Positions 37,997-46,887 of a stretch of 53,566 nucleotides of DNA are shown one piece after another (the first letter of the stretch is position 1; every line of letters starts with the position of its first letter). The stretch comes from an uncultured Actinomycetes bacterium (GTDB taxonomy: Bacteria > Actinomycetota > Actinomycetes > Nanopelagicales > Nanopelagicaceae), in the NCBI GenBank assembly GCA_903919375.1, contig CAIXHZ010000015.1, positions 1 to 53,566 on the forward strand. The letters are read 5' to 3'. The position numbers and the translations under genes are program-made. The notes under the pieces were generated by a model, which saw only the letters and a list, made by a program, of their open reading frames with translations, did not search any database and was not told the origin of the DNA.

Positions 37997-39493
37997 ATGG
38001 CAAAAACACCCAAAGCCGTTCTTCCTAAACCAGGCGAGAACCCCGGTCGCATCGTCGACATTGATGTTTCGCAGGAGATGTCTGATTCCTTCCTGGAATA
38101 CGCCTACTCGGTAATTTATTCACGCGCCCTTCCCGATGCCCGTGATGGCCTCAAGCCGGTACAACGCCGCATCCTTCATCAGATGTCGGATATGGGACTT
38201 CGCCCCGACAAGGGCCATGTGAAGTGCGCCCGCGTAGTTGGCGAAGTCATGGGAAAGCTGCACCCGCACGGCGATGGTGCGATCTACGATGCGATGGTCC
38301 GTATGGCTCAAAACTTCTCGATGCGCTTGCCACTGATCGATGGCCATGGAAACTTCGGCTCACTCGATGCCGGTCCAGCTGCCATGCGTTACACCGAATC
38401 TCGCCTTGCCACCCCTGCCATGGCAATGGTCAACGAATCGGATGAAGATACCGTTGATTTCGGTGCCAACTACGATGGCCAGCTCCTTGAGCCAGTCGTT
38501 CTCCCTGCTGCATTCCCGAATCTTTTAGTCAATGGTGCCACTGGCATCGCTGTGGGCATGGCTACAAATATGCCACCACATAACCTTGGTGAAGTTATTC
38601 AAGCCACCAAGCACTTGATCGAAAACCCTAAAGCGACCCTTAAAGCGCTTATGAAATTTGTTCCAGCTCCAGATTTCCCTACTGGTGGCGAAATCGTTGC
38701 TCGCGAAGGAATTGCTGAGGCCTACGAATCTGGCCGCGGATCATTTAAAGTTCGCGCAACAGCCGTCATTGAAAAAGTTACTTCTCGCAAAATGGGAATC
38801 GTTATTACTGAGTTCCCTTACAACATCGGTCCCGAGAAGATCGTGGAAAAGATTGCCGATCTCGTTAAAGCCAAGAAGATTCTTGGTATCTCCGACATCA
38901 TCGACCTCTCTGATGGTCAGCAAGGCACCAAAGTCGTCATTGAAATTAAAAATGGCCACGAGCCAGAGGACATCTTGGAAAAGCTCTACAAGCTCACTCC
39001 TATGGAAGATCAGTTCTCTATCAACGCTGTTGCCCTTGTTAATGGCAAGCCACTGACACTTGGACTTAAAGAACTCTTGCAGGTCTTTATCGATCACCGC
39101 ATCGAAGTTGTTCGTCGCCGCTCCGAGTATCGCAAGGGTAAGGCTGAAGCTCGCCTCACGCTTGTTGATGGTTTACTGAAGGCGATTATCGATATCGATA
39201 AGGTCATCAAGATCATCCGCGCATCTGATGATGCAGCAACAGCCAAGGAAGCGCTCATCAAGAGCTTCAAACTAAACGACGAGCAGGCCACCTACATCTT
39301 AGATATGCCACTTCGCCGCCTGACCAAGATGAGCAAGCTCGAACTCGAAACCGAGCAATCAGAGCTCTCCAAGACGATTGCTGCTCTCAAGAAGCTCCTC
39401 TCGTCCGAAGAGAACATTAAGGCGCAGGTATCAAAGGAACTCGATGAGGTCGGCAAGGCATTTGCTACCCCTCGCCGTACCCGCCTGGCCTAA
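37997..39493 (+). CDS. parC: DNA topoisomerase (type IIA) subunit A, ParC-like, lacking C-terminal beta-pinwheel domain
   Basis: 498 aa; [58 protein letters not shown] ends after the coiled-coil and is followed by a terminator. Confidence 0.9.
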   Translation: MAKTPKAVLPKPGENPGRIVDIDVSQEMSDSFLEYAYSVIYSRALPDARDGLKPVQRRILHQMSDMGLRPDKGHVKCARVVGEVMGKLHPHGDGAIYDAMVRMAQNFSMRLPLIDGHGNFGSLDAGPAAMRYTESRLATPAMAMVNESDEDTVDFGANYDGQLLEPVVLPAAFPNLLVNGATGIAVGMATNMPPHNLGEVIQATKHLIENPKATLKALMKFVPAPDFPTGGEIVAREGIAEAYESGRGSFKVRATAVIEKVTSRKMGIVITEFPYNIGPEKIVEKIADLVKAKKILGISDIIDLSDGQQGTKVVIEIKNGHEPEDILEKLYKLTPMEDQFSINAVALVNGKPLTLGLKELLQVFIDHRIEVVRRRSEYRKGKAEARLTLVDGLLKAIIDIDKVIKIIRASDDAATAKEALIKSFKLNDEQATYILDMPLRRLTKMSKLELETEQSELSKTIAALKKLLSSEENIKAQVSKELDEVGKAFATPRRTRLA

Positions 39494-39507
39494 CCAGTAG
39501 TTATGAG

Positions 39508-39539
39508 AAAAGCCCCAGCCAATTGGTCGGGGCTTTTTC
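39508..39539. terminator. Intrinsic terminator between convergent parC and parE, probably bidirectional
   Basis: AAAAGCCCC-AGCCAATTGGTC-GGGGCTTTTT; 9-bp stem with A/T tracts on both sides. Confidence 0.85.
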
Positions 39540-39557
39540 ACTATCTCGTTACAGCAA

Positions 39558-41642
39558 TTAGGCGTCGATACGCTCGCGATCGATCTCAGCAGAGGAGATA
39601 AATTCTTTACGAGGAGCTACTTCGTTGCCCATAAGCAGTTCGAAGATCGCTTCTGCGGCTACGGCATCGTTCATTGTTACTCGACGTAAGGTGCGCTGCT
39701 CAGGATCCATGGTGGTCTCGCGGAGCTGATCTGCATCCATTTCGCCAAGACCTTTGTAACGCTGGATTGGTTCTTTCCAGCGCTTGCCGGCTTTGGTCAA
39801 TTCAGCAGTGAGCTTCTTCATTTCATCATCAGAATATGTGTAATGAACTTCCCCGCGCTTTCCACCAACGACATCAATGCGATGGAGTGGTGGGATTGCA
39901 GCAAAGACGCGACCATCTTCAATCAGTGGACGCATGTAGCGATAGAGCAGGGTGAGCAAGAGGCAACGAATATGGGCGCCGTCTACGTCAGCATCTGACA
40001 TCAGGATAACGCGACCGTAGCGAGCATCATCGAGGGTAAAGGAGCGGCCAGAGCCAGCGCCAATGACCTGAATGATTGACGCACATTCATTGTTTTCGAG
40101 CATCTGTGAGAGCGATGCCTTTTGAACATTCAAAATCTTTCCGCGAATCGGCAAGATCGCCTGGAATTCAGAGTTGCGAGCAGCCTTGGTAGTGCCGAGC
40201 GCTGAATCGCCCTCGACGATGAAGAGCTCGGTGCGAGCGGTGTCATCGGAGCGGCAATCTGAGAGCTTGGTAGGAAGTGATGATGACTCGAGTGCATTCT
40301 TGCGACGCTGAAGATCTTTATGAGCACGCGCCGAAATACGAGTACGAGATGCCTGCGCCGCTTTCTCCAGGGCAGCTTTACCGGTCGCTTTTTCGATGCG
40401 CTTGGTGGTTGCGAAGAAGTTCTTCATCTCCTCAGCAACAACAGTGGCAACGATCTTGGTCGCAGCGGCAGTTCCAAGAACTTCCTTAGTCTGACCCTCG
40501 AACTGTGGCTCAGACATACGAACTGTTACGACAGCGGTGAGGCCTTCCATCACGTCATCCTTGATGACATCGGCTTCATTGTTCTTCAGTGTTTTGGTGG
40601 CACGAAGTGCGTCATTGAAAACTTTGGTGATCGCTCGCTCAAATCCTTGAACGTGAGCTCCGCCCTTTGGGGTAGAAATAATATTTACAAATGAGGAGAG
40701 CGTGGTGTCATAACCATTGCCCCATTGCATCGCGATATCGACGCCCATTTCGCGATCAACTTCTGTCGGCATCATGTGGCCCTTTTCATCCAAGACCGGA
40801 ACAGTCTCGGTGTATGTGCCAGTGCCGGAGATGCGAATAACTTCACCGATCTGCTCATCGGGGCGAAGGAAAGAACAGAACTCAGAGATTCCACCTTTAT
40901 GGAAGAAAGTCTCAGAACTCTTGGTCTTGGTGCGATTATCGTTAACGATCAGAGTGAGGCCGGGAACAAGGTAGGAAGTCTGACGCGCGCGAGCGTGAAT
41001 ATCTTCGATGTTGAGTTCTGCCTCTTTAAGGAAGATCTGCTTATCTGCCCAGTATTTAATGCGGGTACCCGTTACTTTGGCAGCAACTTTGCCAATGACG
41101 CGAAGACCTGACTTCTCCTCGAAGGGAGCCTTAGGACCATCCCCATCGAAAATTCCTGGAGTTCCGCGTTGGAAACTCATCCAATAAATCTTGCCATCAC
41201 GATCAACTTCAACATCGAGGCGAGAAGAGAGCGCATTTACTACTGAAGCACCCACGCCGTGCAGACCGCCGGATGCGGCATAGGAGCCGCCGCCGAACTT
41301 TCCACCTGCGTGCAGCTTGGTCATAACAACTTCAACGCCCGTGAGGCCAGTCTTAGGTTCCTTGTCGACAGGAATACCGCGGCCATCATCATGGACTTCG
41401 ACCGAGCCATCGGACTCGAGATTAATTTCAATTTTCTTGCAGTGGCCCGCCAATGACTCGTCGACTGAGTTATCGATAATTTCCCAGAGGCAGTGCATGA
41501 GACCGCGGGAGTCGGTGGTACCGATATACATACCAGGGCGCTTGCGAACGGCGTCAAGGCCTTCGAGTACGGCTAGGTCCTTAGCGGAGTATCCATTAGC
41601 AGTTGTCTCTGCCTTGTCATCTGTCTTAGTTTCTTTAGCCAC
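39558..41642 (-). CDS. parE: DNA topoisomerase (type IIA) subunit B, ParE/GyrB
   Basis: GTG start 41642 likely; LEGLDAVRKRPGMYIGTTDSRGLMHCLWEIIDNSVDE, EGDSALG, LMSDADVDGAHIRCLLLTL. Confidence 0.92.
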   Translation of the reverse strand: MAKETKTDDKAETTANGYSAKDLAVLEGLDAVRKRPGMYIGTTDSRGLMHCLWEIIDNSVDESLAGHCKKIEINLESDGSVEVHDDGRGIPVDKEPKTGLTGVEVVMTKLHAGGKFGGGSYAASGGLHGVGASVVNALSSRLDVEVDRDGKIYWMSFQRGTPGIFDGDGPKAPFEEKSGLRVIGKVAAKVTGTRIKYWADKQIFLKEAELNIEDIHARARQTSYLVPGLTLIVNDNRTKTKSSETFFHKGGISEFCSFLRPDEQIGEVIRISGTGTYTETVPVLDEKGHMMPTEVDREMGVDIAMQWGNGYDTTLSSFVNIISTPKGGAHVQGFERAITKVFNDALRATKTLKNNEADVIKDDVMEGLTAVVTVRMSEPQFEGQTKEVLGTAAATKIVATVVAEEMKNFFATTKRIEKATGKAALEKAAQASRTRISARAHKDLQRRKNALESSSLPTKLSDCRSDDTARTELFIVEGDSALGTTKAARNSEFQAILPIRGKILNVQKASLSQMLENNECASIIQVIGAGSGRSFTLDDARYGRVILMSDADVDGAHIRCLLLTLLYRYMRPLIEDGRVFAAIPPLHRIDVVGGKRGEVHYTYSDDEMKKLTAELTKAGKRWKEPIQRYKGLGEMDADQLRETTMDPEQRTLRRVTMNDAVAAEAIFELLMGNEVAPRKEFISSAEIDRERIDA

Positions 41643-41859
41643 GGTGGCTGAGGTTATCGCCTCATCTCCTGAAAATCGGGCATATTGCCCATCGATCCCC
41701 CATATTTTTCCACTGAGGAATATCTCACACGAAATTGGACACTCCCGAGCGTGAAAAAGTCCCATTCGAGGAGCGGGGAATAAAGCAGACATGGTTGACT
41801 GTTCCCCTAGATGAAAGCAGCTGCCAAGAGTTGGCGCTGATTGAGCCACAGGGAGTGAC

Positions 41860-42075
41860 ATGACCGAGCAGATGATCCTCGAAACAACACCTCTCAACGC
41901 TGTTGATCGTTGCGATCGTTGCGGAGCTCAAGCCTATGTTCGAGCCACTCTCCTCTCCGGCGGCGAACTTCTCTTCTGCGCACATCACGCTAAGGAGTAT
42001 TCCGAAGGCCTCAAGAAGGTAGCTCAAGATATTTACGATGAGAGCCAGAAGCTCGTGGAGTCTGAATCTCACTAA
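41860..42075 (+). CDS. DUF7455-like small zinc-finger protein
   Basis: 71 aa; DRCDRCGAQAYVRATLLSGGELLFCAHHAKEY; SD GGGAGTG. Confidence 0.85.
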   Translation: MTEQMILETTPLNAVDRCDRCGAQAYVRATLLSGGELLFCAHHAKEYSEGLKKVAQDIYDESQKLVESESH

Positions 42076-42104
42076 CCTTTCACCGGCCTCGGCGGCCAGA
42101 TGAG

Positions 42105-42130
42105 AAAAGGAGCCCTAGGGCTCCTTTTTT
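42105..42130 (+). terminator. Intrinsic terminator
   Basis: Perfect 24-nt palindrome AAAAGGAGCCCTAGGGCTCCTTTT followed by TT. Confidence 0.85.
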
Positions 42131-42163
42131 ATTGCCTTTCAAAGCGTGTCTTATGATCAGATC

Positions 42164-43513
42164 ATGAGGCGGTTAGCAATCACGTTCGCAAGCGTACTGC
42201 TTCTAACGCTGCTCCCTTCTCAATTTGATGTCTCTGAGGCTGCCCCCATCTTGACTAATCCCACCCCACTCGTGGAGTACCGCGGAAGCGGAATTTCAAG
42301 TTCTGGAATGACTGACTCGACTGGACTCATGAATGCAAGTTTCTACAACTCCCCCAGCGTTTCAAATGGTGTCGTCACATTTAATGGGAGCAATCAATAT
42401 GCCATCACCAACTCAAATCTCTCGGGAAGCTTTAGCAGTCTAGGTGCAGGGCTAGAGCGAAATGTTTCAATTTTCGTCTATATCTACCCGATGGCTGATG
42501 GAACCATTGTCGATGAGTTAAGTTCCACTACTCAAAGCGTTGGTTGGCATGACACGCAAATTGAGCTTGCTGGTGGGACTTTGAAATTTCGAGTGTGGAG
42601 TTGCAGTGGGGTGAGTTCATCGATTCCCATCACCTTAAATACATGGAACTACGTGGGATTTACTTACAACTATTCCACTACAACTCTCACTGCATACGTC
42701 AATGGAACTCAAGCAGGACAGAACACAAGTTGTAGCAGGCAGACACCTTGGAATGACGGAAGTTCGAGCCTCTTTTATGGGCTTGGAACAAGTTCCACAA
42801 CAAACTTAGGGTCAGGCGCAAACGGTAATTTCAAATTGGCCCAATTCGACCTTTTTTCAACCCCTCTCACTTCGTCGCAAGTGACCTCGGCCTATAACGC
42901 AACGACGTCCAATTTCAATCCGCTTGCAACACCCAGTGCGCCGACCGTCACTGCAATTGGAGCCACAACTGCCACTGTCGCAGATACCGCCGTCGCAAAT
43001 GCGTCTTCGTATCTCATCTCCCGCTTTGCAAACGATGGAACAACTCTGCTCGAGACGAAAACCGCAACATCGGCTGCGATCGCAACCGGCACTACCTTTA
43101 CAGGGCTATCGCCCAGTTCAACCTACGTTATGAAAGTAACTGCGATAGGTGATGGCGTAAATTATGGAAATTCTGCCCTGGGTGCTGGTACCACATTTAC
43201 AACTGCAAATGGTGCTACCTCTTTGACCTTAGCGCTATCCGGCGGTGGCACGACCGCTACTTATCGTCAATCAATCCTTCTCATAGCTAGCGTGAGCAAT
43301 CCTGGTTATGTCACGTTCTATTTCAAAGGGCGCCGTATCCCCGGATGTATCAAAATACTTTCGACTGCAGGTGCAGCAACCTGTAATTGGAAGCCAAGTG
43401 TGCACGGACAAATTTATATAACTGCGCAGTTAAACCCAACTGGAGCGGGATATAACCCAAGTTCGTCGACATCACCACTACTAACAATAAACGCCCGCGC
43501 AAATACTCGTTAA
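42164..43513 (+). CDS. Secreted protein: concanavalin A/LamG-like lectin fold, Fn3-like domain, C-terminal Ig-like domain
   Basis: Signal peptide MRRLAITFASVLLLTLLPSQFDVSEA; LELAGGTLKFRV/TWNYVGFTYNYSTTTLTAYVNG-type LamG pattern (actual text IELAGGTLKFRV); IPGC...CNWKPSVHG C-terminus; TATGAT 6 nt upstream of ATG 42164. Confidence 0.75.
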   Translation: MRRLAITFASVLLLTLLPSQFDVSEAAPILTNPTPLVEYRGSGISSSGMTDSTGLMNASFYNSPSVSNGVVTFNGSNQYAITNSNLSGSFSSLGAGLERNVSIFVYIYPMADGTIVDELSSTTQSVGWHDTQIELAGGTLKFRVWSCSGVSSSIPITLNTWNYVGFTYNYSTTTLTAYVNGTQAGQNTSCSRQTPWNDGSSSLFYGLGTSSTTNLGSGANGNFKLAQFDLFSTPLTSSQVTSAYNATTSNFNPLATPSAPTVTAIGATTATVADTAVANASSYLISRFANDGTTLLETKTATSAAIATGTTFTGLSPSSTYVMKVTAIGDGVNYGNSALGAGTTFTTANGATSLTLALSGGGTTATYRQSILLIASVSNPGYVTFYFKGRRIPGCIKILSTAGAATCNWKPSVHGQIYITAQLNPTGAGYNPSSSTSPLLTINARANTR

Positions 43514-43516
43514 TTT

Positions 43517-45031
43517 TTATCGATTACCACTTCGCGTGGCGATCCCTATCAATAACTTCGTTGAACTCGATCCCGTTAAGCCACTCCCAGCCGCAGGCGT
43601 GAATATTGCTTGGACATAACTCGTGTTGTGCACGGAAGGCTTCCAACTACAGGAAGCCGTTGAGCCTGAGACAGCGATTCCTTTGCAACCAGGAATCGGG
43701 TGGCCTTGCTCGTAGAACGTGACTTTTCCAGCGGCCTGGATGGAGGCGGTCAGTACGACTGGAGTTCGAAAAGATGCAGTTGTGGCATTTCCTGGAAGAG
43801 AAAGCCCTGTTACCGTGGTGGATTTTGTTGTTCCCGAACTTGAAATGGCGCTAGCCGAAGAATCAGAAGTGGTTCGAGCCCAGACGCGAACGTCATAAGA
43901 AACGCCACCGCCGAGGCCGGAAATCGTTGCCGAAGGTGAGGCGCCGGGGCTGGTGATGCGGAATGTATTTGCCGTGGCCCAACTTCCTGTTGCCGTGGGC
44001 TTATATTGAATGACATATTCATTTGCCGTAGTTGCCGCAGGGGCAGACCATGTGAGTCCTAATGAACCCACCGTTGATATATTCACAACTAAAGATTGTG
44101 GCGTCGCAACCGCAGGCTCAGCCATCTTTCCCCATAGTTGGAATGCAAAGTTGCCTAAGCCACCGTTATATCCGTTAGAGACCGATTGATTGTAAGCCGT
44201 GTTAATGCCATTCCAAGTCGAAATATCTCCAGCTGAATTTCCGCTTAAGCCAATTCCGACTTGAGTATCACACGAGCTGGTATCGCTCTCGTTATTCCAA
44301 ATAATTCCCCATCGATGGAGTTTTCCACTGCAGGCAGAGGATCGATTAAAACCATAAATTCCATATCCCGATTGGTTGGAGAAAACAGAATTGCTGGAGT
44401 TCTGCCAGAGCGTGGAGCGAATTCCTCCAGAGGTGGGCGAAGTAGTCAGATAAATATCTGAATTTGTTTGCAATCGCGTGTACATCGACTGGGAAGAGAT
44501 ATCTTCTTTCCAAGTCCAGCCACCAAAACCATTGCTGGCGATATCACCACCGTTGGGAAGAGAACCTGCCTGAGGATTTGAAAAGACGGCAAGTACATGG
44601 GTAATCGGCAGATCGTTATAGACCGAATATTTTGCATCAGAAGTGAAATCATTGGCGATCGTGGAATTGAGCGTGCTGGTATTAGAAGTGAAATTCGATG
44701 AGCTGTAATAGAAGTTAGGACTACTTTGTATACCTTTCATCATCAGCACCCAGGAGCCATTGCTGGTTCCAGTCTGATTCATCTTGAGGTAGACCTGGGT
44801 TGCTGATCCATTGTCATAGATCCAGTAGAGACCATCAGTAGTGGTTCCATATAAGTTATAGATTTCTTGAGGAGTCATCGCAGGACAAGTAATTGAGCTC
44901 CCAATGACACACTCAGATTGTTGCGATCCGGTTGCAGACGCCGGTAGCGCCGAAAAAAAGGGAAGCGAAATGGCGAGAAGAGCAGCACACGCAATCTTGG
45001 CTAGTCGGACAGAGCCTTTGCCGTAGTGCAT
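43517..45031 (-). CDS. Secreted protein: fibrinogen-like/COLFI-like N-terminal domain, Fn3 domain, C-terminal Ig-like domain
   Basis: Signal peptide IACAALLAISLPFFSALPASA; TPQEIYNLYGTTTDGLYWIYDNGSATQVYLKM; Fn3 LGLTWSAPAATTANEYVIQYKP; IPGC...CSWKPSVHN. Confidence 0.7.
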   Translation of the reverse strand: MHYGKGSVRLAKIACAALLAISLPFFSALPASATGSQQSECVIGSSITCPAMTPQEIYNLYGTTTDGLYWIYDNGSATQVYLKMNQTGTSNGSWVLMMKGIQSSPNFYYSSSNFTSNTSTLNSTIANDFTSDAKYSVYNDLPITHVLAVFSNPQAGSLPNGGDIASNGFGGWTWKEDISSQSMYTRLQTNSDIYLTTSPTSGGIRSTLWQNSSNSVFSNQSGYGIYGFNRSSACSGKLHRWGIIWNNESDTSSCDTQVGIGLSGNSAGDISTWNGINTAYNQSVSNGYNGGLGNFAFQLWGKMAEPAVATPQSLVVNISTVGSLGLTWSAPAATTANEYVIQYKPTATGSWATANTFRITSPGASPSATISGLGGGVSYDVRVWARTTSDSSASAISSSGTTKSTTVTGLSLPGNATTASFRTPVVLTASIQAAGKVTFYEQGHPIPGCKGIAVSGSTASCSWKPSVHNTSYVQAIFTPAAGSGLTGSSSTKLLIGIATRSGNR

Positions 45032-45034
45032 GAC

Positions 45035-45220
45035 TTACTCGCTCTTATCCTTGTGCGAGCCGTCGCAGAATGGTTTCTCTTTTGATTTGCCACACCCGCA
45101 GAGTTTGAAATCGCTGCGGGTCTCCAGAATATTTCCATCTGCATCGACAAAGTTCGCCTCTCCCGTAAAGCGGATAGAGCCGCTTTTGGGATTGATGAAG
45201 ATCTGTGGACGCGTCGTCAT
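45035..45220 (-). CDS. CDGSH-type iron-sulfur protein
   Basis: 61 aa; LCGCGKSKEKPFCDGSHK. Confidence 0.9.
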   Translation of the reverse strand: MTTRPQIFINPKSGSIRFTGEANFVDADGNILETRSDFKLCGCGKSKEKPFCDGSHKDKSE

Positions 45221-45241
45221 GGCCGTTATTGTGATCGACTA

Positions 45242-46738
45242 TTAATCGAGATAATCGCGAAGCACTTGTGAACGCGATGGGTGGCGAAGCTTCGACATAG
45301 TCTTGGATTCGATCTGACGGATACGTTCACGAGTAACACCGTAGACCTTTCCAATCTCATCCAGTGTCTTAGGTTGGCCATCGGTCAGACCAAAGCGCAT
45401 CGCAACCACGCCCGCTTCTCGCTCTGACAAGGTATCCAAAACTGAGTGGAGTTGCTCTTGGAGAAGTGTGAACGAGACAGCATCAGCCGGAACAATTGCC
45501 TCAGAGTCTTCGATCAGATCTCCGAACTCAGAATCTCCTTCTTCGCCGAGTGGCGTATGAAGTGAGATTGGCTCGCGGCCGTACTTCTGAACTTCGACTA
45601 CCTTCTCGGGTGTCATATCGAGTTCTTTAGCGAGCTCTTCTGGGGTCGGTTCGCGACCGAGATCCTGAAGCATCTGGCGCTGAACGCGTGCCAACTTGTT
45701 AATGACTTCCACCATGTGGACTGGGATACGGATGGTGCGAGCTTGATCTGCCATCGCGCGAGTGATCGCCTGGCGAATCCACCAGGTCGCGTAAGTCGAG
45801 AACTTATAGCCCTTGGTGTAGTCAAACTTCTCTACTGCGCGGATAAGGCCCAAGTTTCCTTCTTGGATCAAGTCCAAGAAGAGCATGCCGCGACCGGTGT
45901 AACGCTTAGCAAGCGACACTACGAGACGGAGGTTTGCTTCGAGGAGGTGATTTTTTGCGCGCTTTCCGATCAAAACAATCTGCTCGAGCTCGCGCTTGTA
46001 TTTCTTATCGAGCTTCTTATCATTTGCCAAAAGTTCCTCGGCAAAGAGGCCCGCTTCTACTTCCAGCGAGAGCTTTACTTCGAGTTCGGCATTAAGAAGT
46101 GGGACGCGGCCGATTAGCTTGAGGTAATCCTTAACTGGGTCTGCAGTAGCTCCAGCCGTAAGAACTGTCTGCGCTGGCGCATCATCTTCTTCGGAATCTT
46201 TAATCGTAAATGCATTCTCTTCATTGGTTGATTCTTCGGCCACGTTGACAACGCGAATTTCAGATTCTTTCTCTTCTTCAATAATCTCTTTTACTTCTTC
46301 GATCAAAGATTCAACATCTTCAAGTTCGATTTCTTCGAGTTCAACTTCTTCGCCATCAATCTTGGTAACAATCGCTTTTCCGCCCTTGGTTTCGGCCGGC
46401 GCTTCCACTACAGCAGGTGCACTTGCGCCAAGTTCAGCTAAGCGACGTGCTTCAAGTTCAGCTTTTGTTGGGAAGAGCTTGCGGCCAGCGGCCTTCTTCG
46501 CTGCTGCGGCAGCCGCTTCGGCTTCGCGCGCAATTTTTAGAGCTTCGAGTTCTGCTTTAGTAGGAAAACGGCGGGGACCTGACGTTGCTTTCTTAGCAAC
46601 AGCCTTCTTCGCAGGTGCTTTCTTAGCAACTACTTTCTTAGCAGCGACTTTCTTTACTGCAGCTTTCTTAGCTACAGGCTTTGCTGCAACTTTCTTCACT
46701 GCCTTGCCGCCATTTTTGGGCGCACTAATTCCAGCCAC
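45242..46738 (-). CDS. rpoD: Principal RNA polymerase sigma factor (RpoD/SigA/HrdB)
   Basis: GTG start; [66 protein letters not shown]-terminal [32 protein letters not shown]. Confidence 0.96.
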   Translation of the reverse strand: MAGISAPKNGGKAVKKVAAKPVAKKAAVKKVAAKKVVAKKAPAKKAVAKKATSGPRRFPTKAELEALKIAREAEAAAAAAKKAAGRKLFPTKAELEARRLAELGASAPAVVEAPAETKGGKAIVTKIDGEEVELEEIELEDVESLIEEVKEIIEEEKESEIRVVNVAEESTNEENAFTIKDSEEDDAPAQTVLTAGATADPVKDYLKLIGRVPLLNAELEVKLSLEVEAGLFAEELLANDKKLDKKYKRELEQIVLIGKRAKNHLLEANLRLVVSLAKRYTGRGMLFLDLIQEGNLGLIRAVEKFDYTKGYKFSTYATWWIRQAITRAMADQARTIRIPVHMVEVINKLARVQRQMLQDLGREPTPEELAKELDMTPEKVVEVQKYGREPISLHTPLGEEGDSEFGDLIEDSEAIVPADAVSFTLLQEQLHSVLDTLSEREAGVVAMRFGLTDGQPKTLDEIGKVYGVTRERIRQIESKTMSKLRHPSRSQVLRDYLD

Positions 46739-46813
46739 AGAACATCCTTTGGTTTGTCTGGCCTATCTTCGGACCAGGGAAACTTGCTTGGCTATATTAT
46801 AATTTGTCCACAG

Positions 46814-46875
46814 GCCACTTTGCACATCCAAACACTCCCAAAGTGGCGCCCGATCCCTCAATCTCACCTTGAGGG
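46814..46875. repeat. Two hairpin-forming inverted repeats between rpoD and metX
   Basis: GCCACTTTG (46814-46822)/CAAAGTGGC (46839-46847); CCCTCAA (46855-46861)/TTGAGGG (46869-46875). Confidence 0.7.
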
Positions 46876-46887
46876 CGCCTGGAAAAG

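Noticed and set aside
39558-41897. Full 779-aa version of the ParE ORF
   Set aside because: The extra N-terminal residues (MRGVVSRIICSV...) do not resemble GyrB/ParE and cover the divergent promoter region; GTG at 41642 is more plausible.
46560-46730. Repeated CTTTCTTAGCAAC units resembling tandem repeats
   Set aside because: Coding repeats for the Ala/Lys-rich N-terminus of the sigma factor.
46224-46802. 192-aa Ser/Ala-rich plus-strand ORF
   Set aside because: Antisense to the low-complexity N-terminus of rpoD; low-complexity shadow ORF.
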